Of a stretch of DNA of 64,000 nucleotides, positions 63,433-64,000 are shown one piece after another. This DNA comes from CAXBGS01 sp963975425 (GTDB lineage: Bacteria > Planctomycetota > Planctomycetia > Pirellulales > Pirellulaceae). Numbering within the stretch: position 1 is the stretch's first letter; each line of letters begins with the position of its first letter. The DNA lies in assembly GCA_963975425.1 (NCBI GenBank), contig CAXBGS010000015.1, positions 118,341 to 182,340 on the forward strand, written 5' to 3'. The notes below the pieces were generated by a model, which saw only the letters and a program-made list of their open reading frames with translations, did not search any database and was not told the DNA's origin. The translations under genes were made by a program, and so were the position numbers.

Positions 63433-64000
63433 TACGAACGGGACTCGAGAAATCTGTGGACGAAGAGTTTGCCAGGAGGCGGCAAAATCACCTGCTTAGT
63501 GTATCTATCAATCCCATACTCGTCGAACCTACTTTGCTATCGATTGACGGAGCATTTTCCTTCCTTGATCGCGGTAGCAGGAAAAACCCTCAGAATCGTC
63601 GCGTTTTGATGCGGAAAACACGGCTGACGCCGCCGATTGCGGCCGGCAGGACCGTGACCGGCCAAGCGTATCCATCGGCATCGGAGCCGAAAATCGGTTG
63701 ATTTCGCCGCTTCGGAGTAACGTTTTTTGGCCGTCACACCCACGAAAATGCTCCGTGAAGCGTGACAAGACACACGCTCCCCATGAGTTGAGGGAGCCAA
63801 CCATGTGCCAAGGAACCCGAAATTCGAGAGCGGCACTCTCACGGTGCAACCGCTCCGCGGCGAGCCAAACGGCGCTCTCATTCGGGCCGGTCTGCACCTG
63901 GGGTCAAATCGAAAACGAATCACCCGCGCTGAATTGACGCTGAGAAATTGACGCTGAGAAATTGACGCTGAGAAATTGACGCTGAGAAATTGACGCTGAG
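63433..64000. other. Intergenic region up to the window edge
   Basis: Overlapping frames of up to 128 codons on the minus strand (63529-63923) have no ribosome-binding site. Their sequence (for instance STHGERVSC) recalls the dispersed short pseudo-frames of Rhodopirellula-type genomes, so this may be a copy of a dispersed intergenic element. The last 70 bp are a tandem repeat. Confidence 0.4.
63931..64000. repeat. 14-bp tandem repeat running into the window edge
   Basis: The unit AAATTGACGCTGAG is present in five copies (the first begins GA instead of AA) up to the last base, so the array probably continues outside the window. Each copy is identical after the first. Confidence 0.93.

Overview
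The window is a chromosomal segment of a planctomycete, most likely a member of the Pirellulaceae (Rhodopirellula-like). Pointers to this are the DUF1549/DUF1553 cytochrome protein paired with a DUF1501 protein, two sulfatases, three PEP-CTERM proteins, a sulfatase fused to a PVC-type dehydrogenase/cytochrome, a DUF1571 protein, a Gfo/Idh/MocA tail with planctomycete features, and frequent GTG/TTG starts with weak Shine-Dalgarno sequences. I assign no species. No complete mobile element, prophage, CRISPR array or rRNA/tRNA gene is visible; the only structural RNA recognised is tmRNA.

Layout. 1-8.3 kb: the 3' end of an oxidoreductase, an RND efflux permease/adaptor pair with a TetR-type regulator behind an 18-bp perfect palindrome, and a secreted protein of unknown function. 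9-11.7 kb: a PEP-CTERM protein, a SLOG/MoCo-carrier-like protein translationally coupled to an RluA-type pseudouridine synthase, and ssrA (tmRNA) with promoter and terminator, followed by a 16-bp tandem repeat. 12-15.1 kb: a second TetR gene and an isochorismatase-like hydrolase, an alpha/beta-hydrolase and a DUF1348/NTF2-like protein, tied together by three copies of one palindromic operator. 15.2-26 kb: porin, TIM-barrel epimerase-like protein, two PEP-CTERM proteins, sulfatase, truncated haemoglobin and the DUF1549-DUF1501 pair, a typical planctomycete polysaccharide-oriented set. 26-31 kb: the most unusual locus, a three-domain fatty acyl-AMP ligase/ACP/alpha-oxoamine synthase, a divergent zinc-ribbon protein with a truncated ACP-like domain, and a 60-residue protein. 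31-44 kb: mostly housekeeping (outer-membrane protein, tadA, purK-purE, PcrA-like helicase, DUF2237, TPR protein, rluD, dcd, Bax-inhibitor-1 family, Lon-N protein). 44-64 kb: a 1352-residue membrane protein with an internal signal-peptide-like segment, a beta-propeller glycosidase-like protein, an anion symporter, a neutral-ceramidase-like protein divergent from the sulfatase-cytochrome fusion, DUF1571, a serine beta-lactamase-like hydrolase, and an operon of an alpha/beta hydrolase with an RND/MMPL exporter.

How genes work together. The efflux permease and adaptor form a coupled operon under a neighbouring repressor; the outer-membrane partner is elsewhere. The 12-15 kb TetR protein probably represses itself and its three neighbours, a small catabolic or detoxifying set. 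The acyl-AMP ligase/ACP/oxoamine synthase carries in one chain the three activities (acyl-ACP synthetase, carrier protein, acyl-ACP-dependent oxoamine synthase) that some bacteria use as separate proteins to start sphingolipid synthesis; it could equally make another long-chain aminoketone. Both hypotheses rest on domain motifs only.
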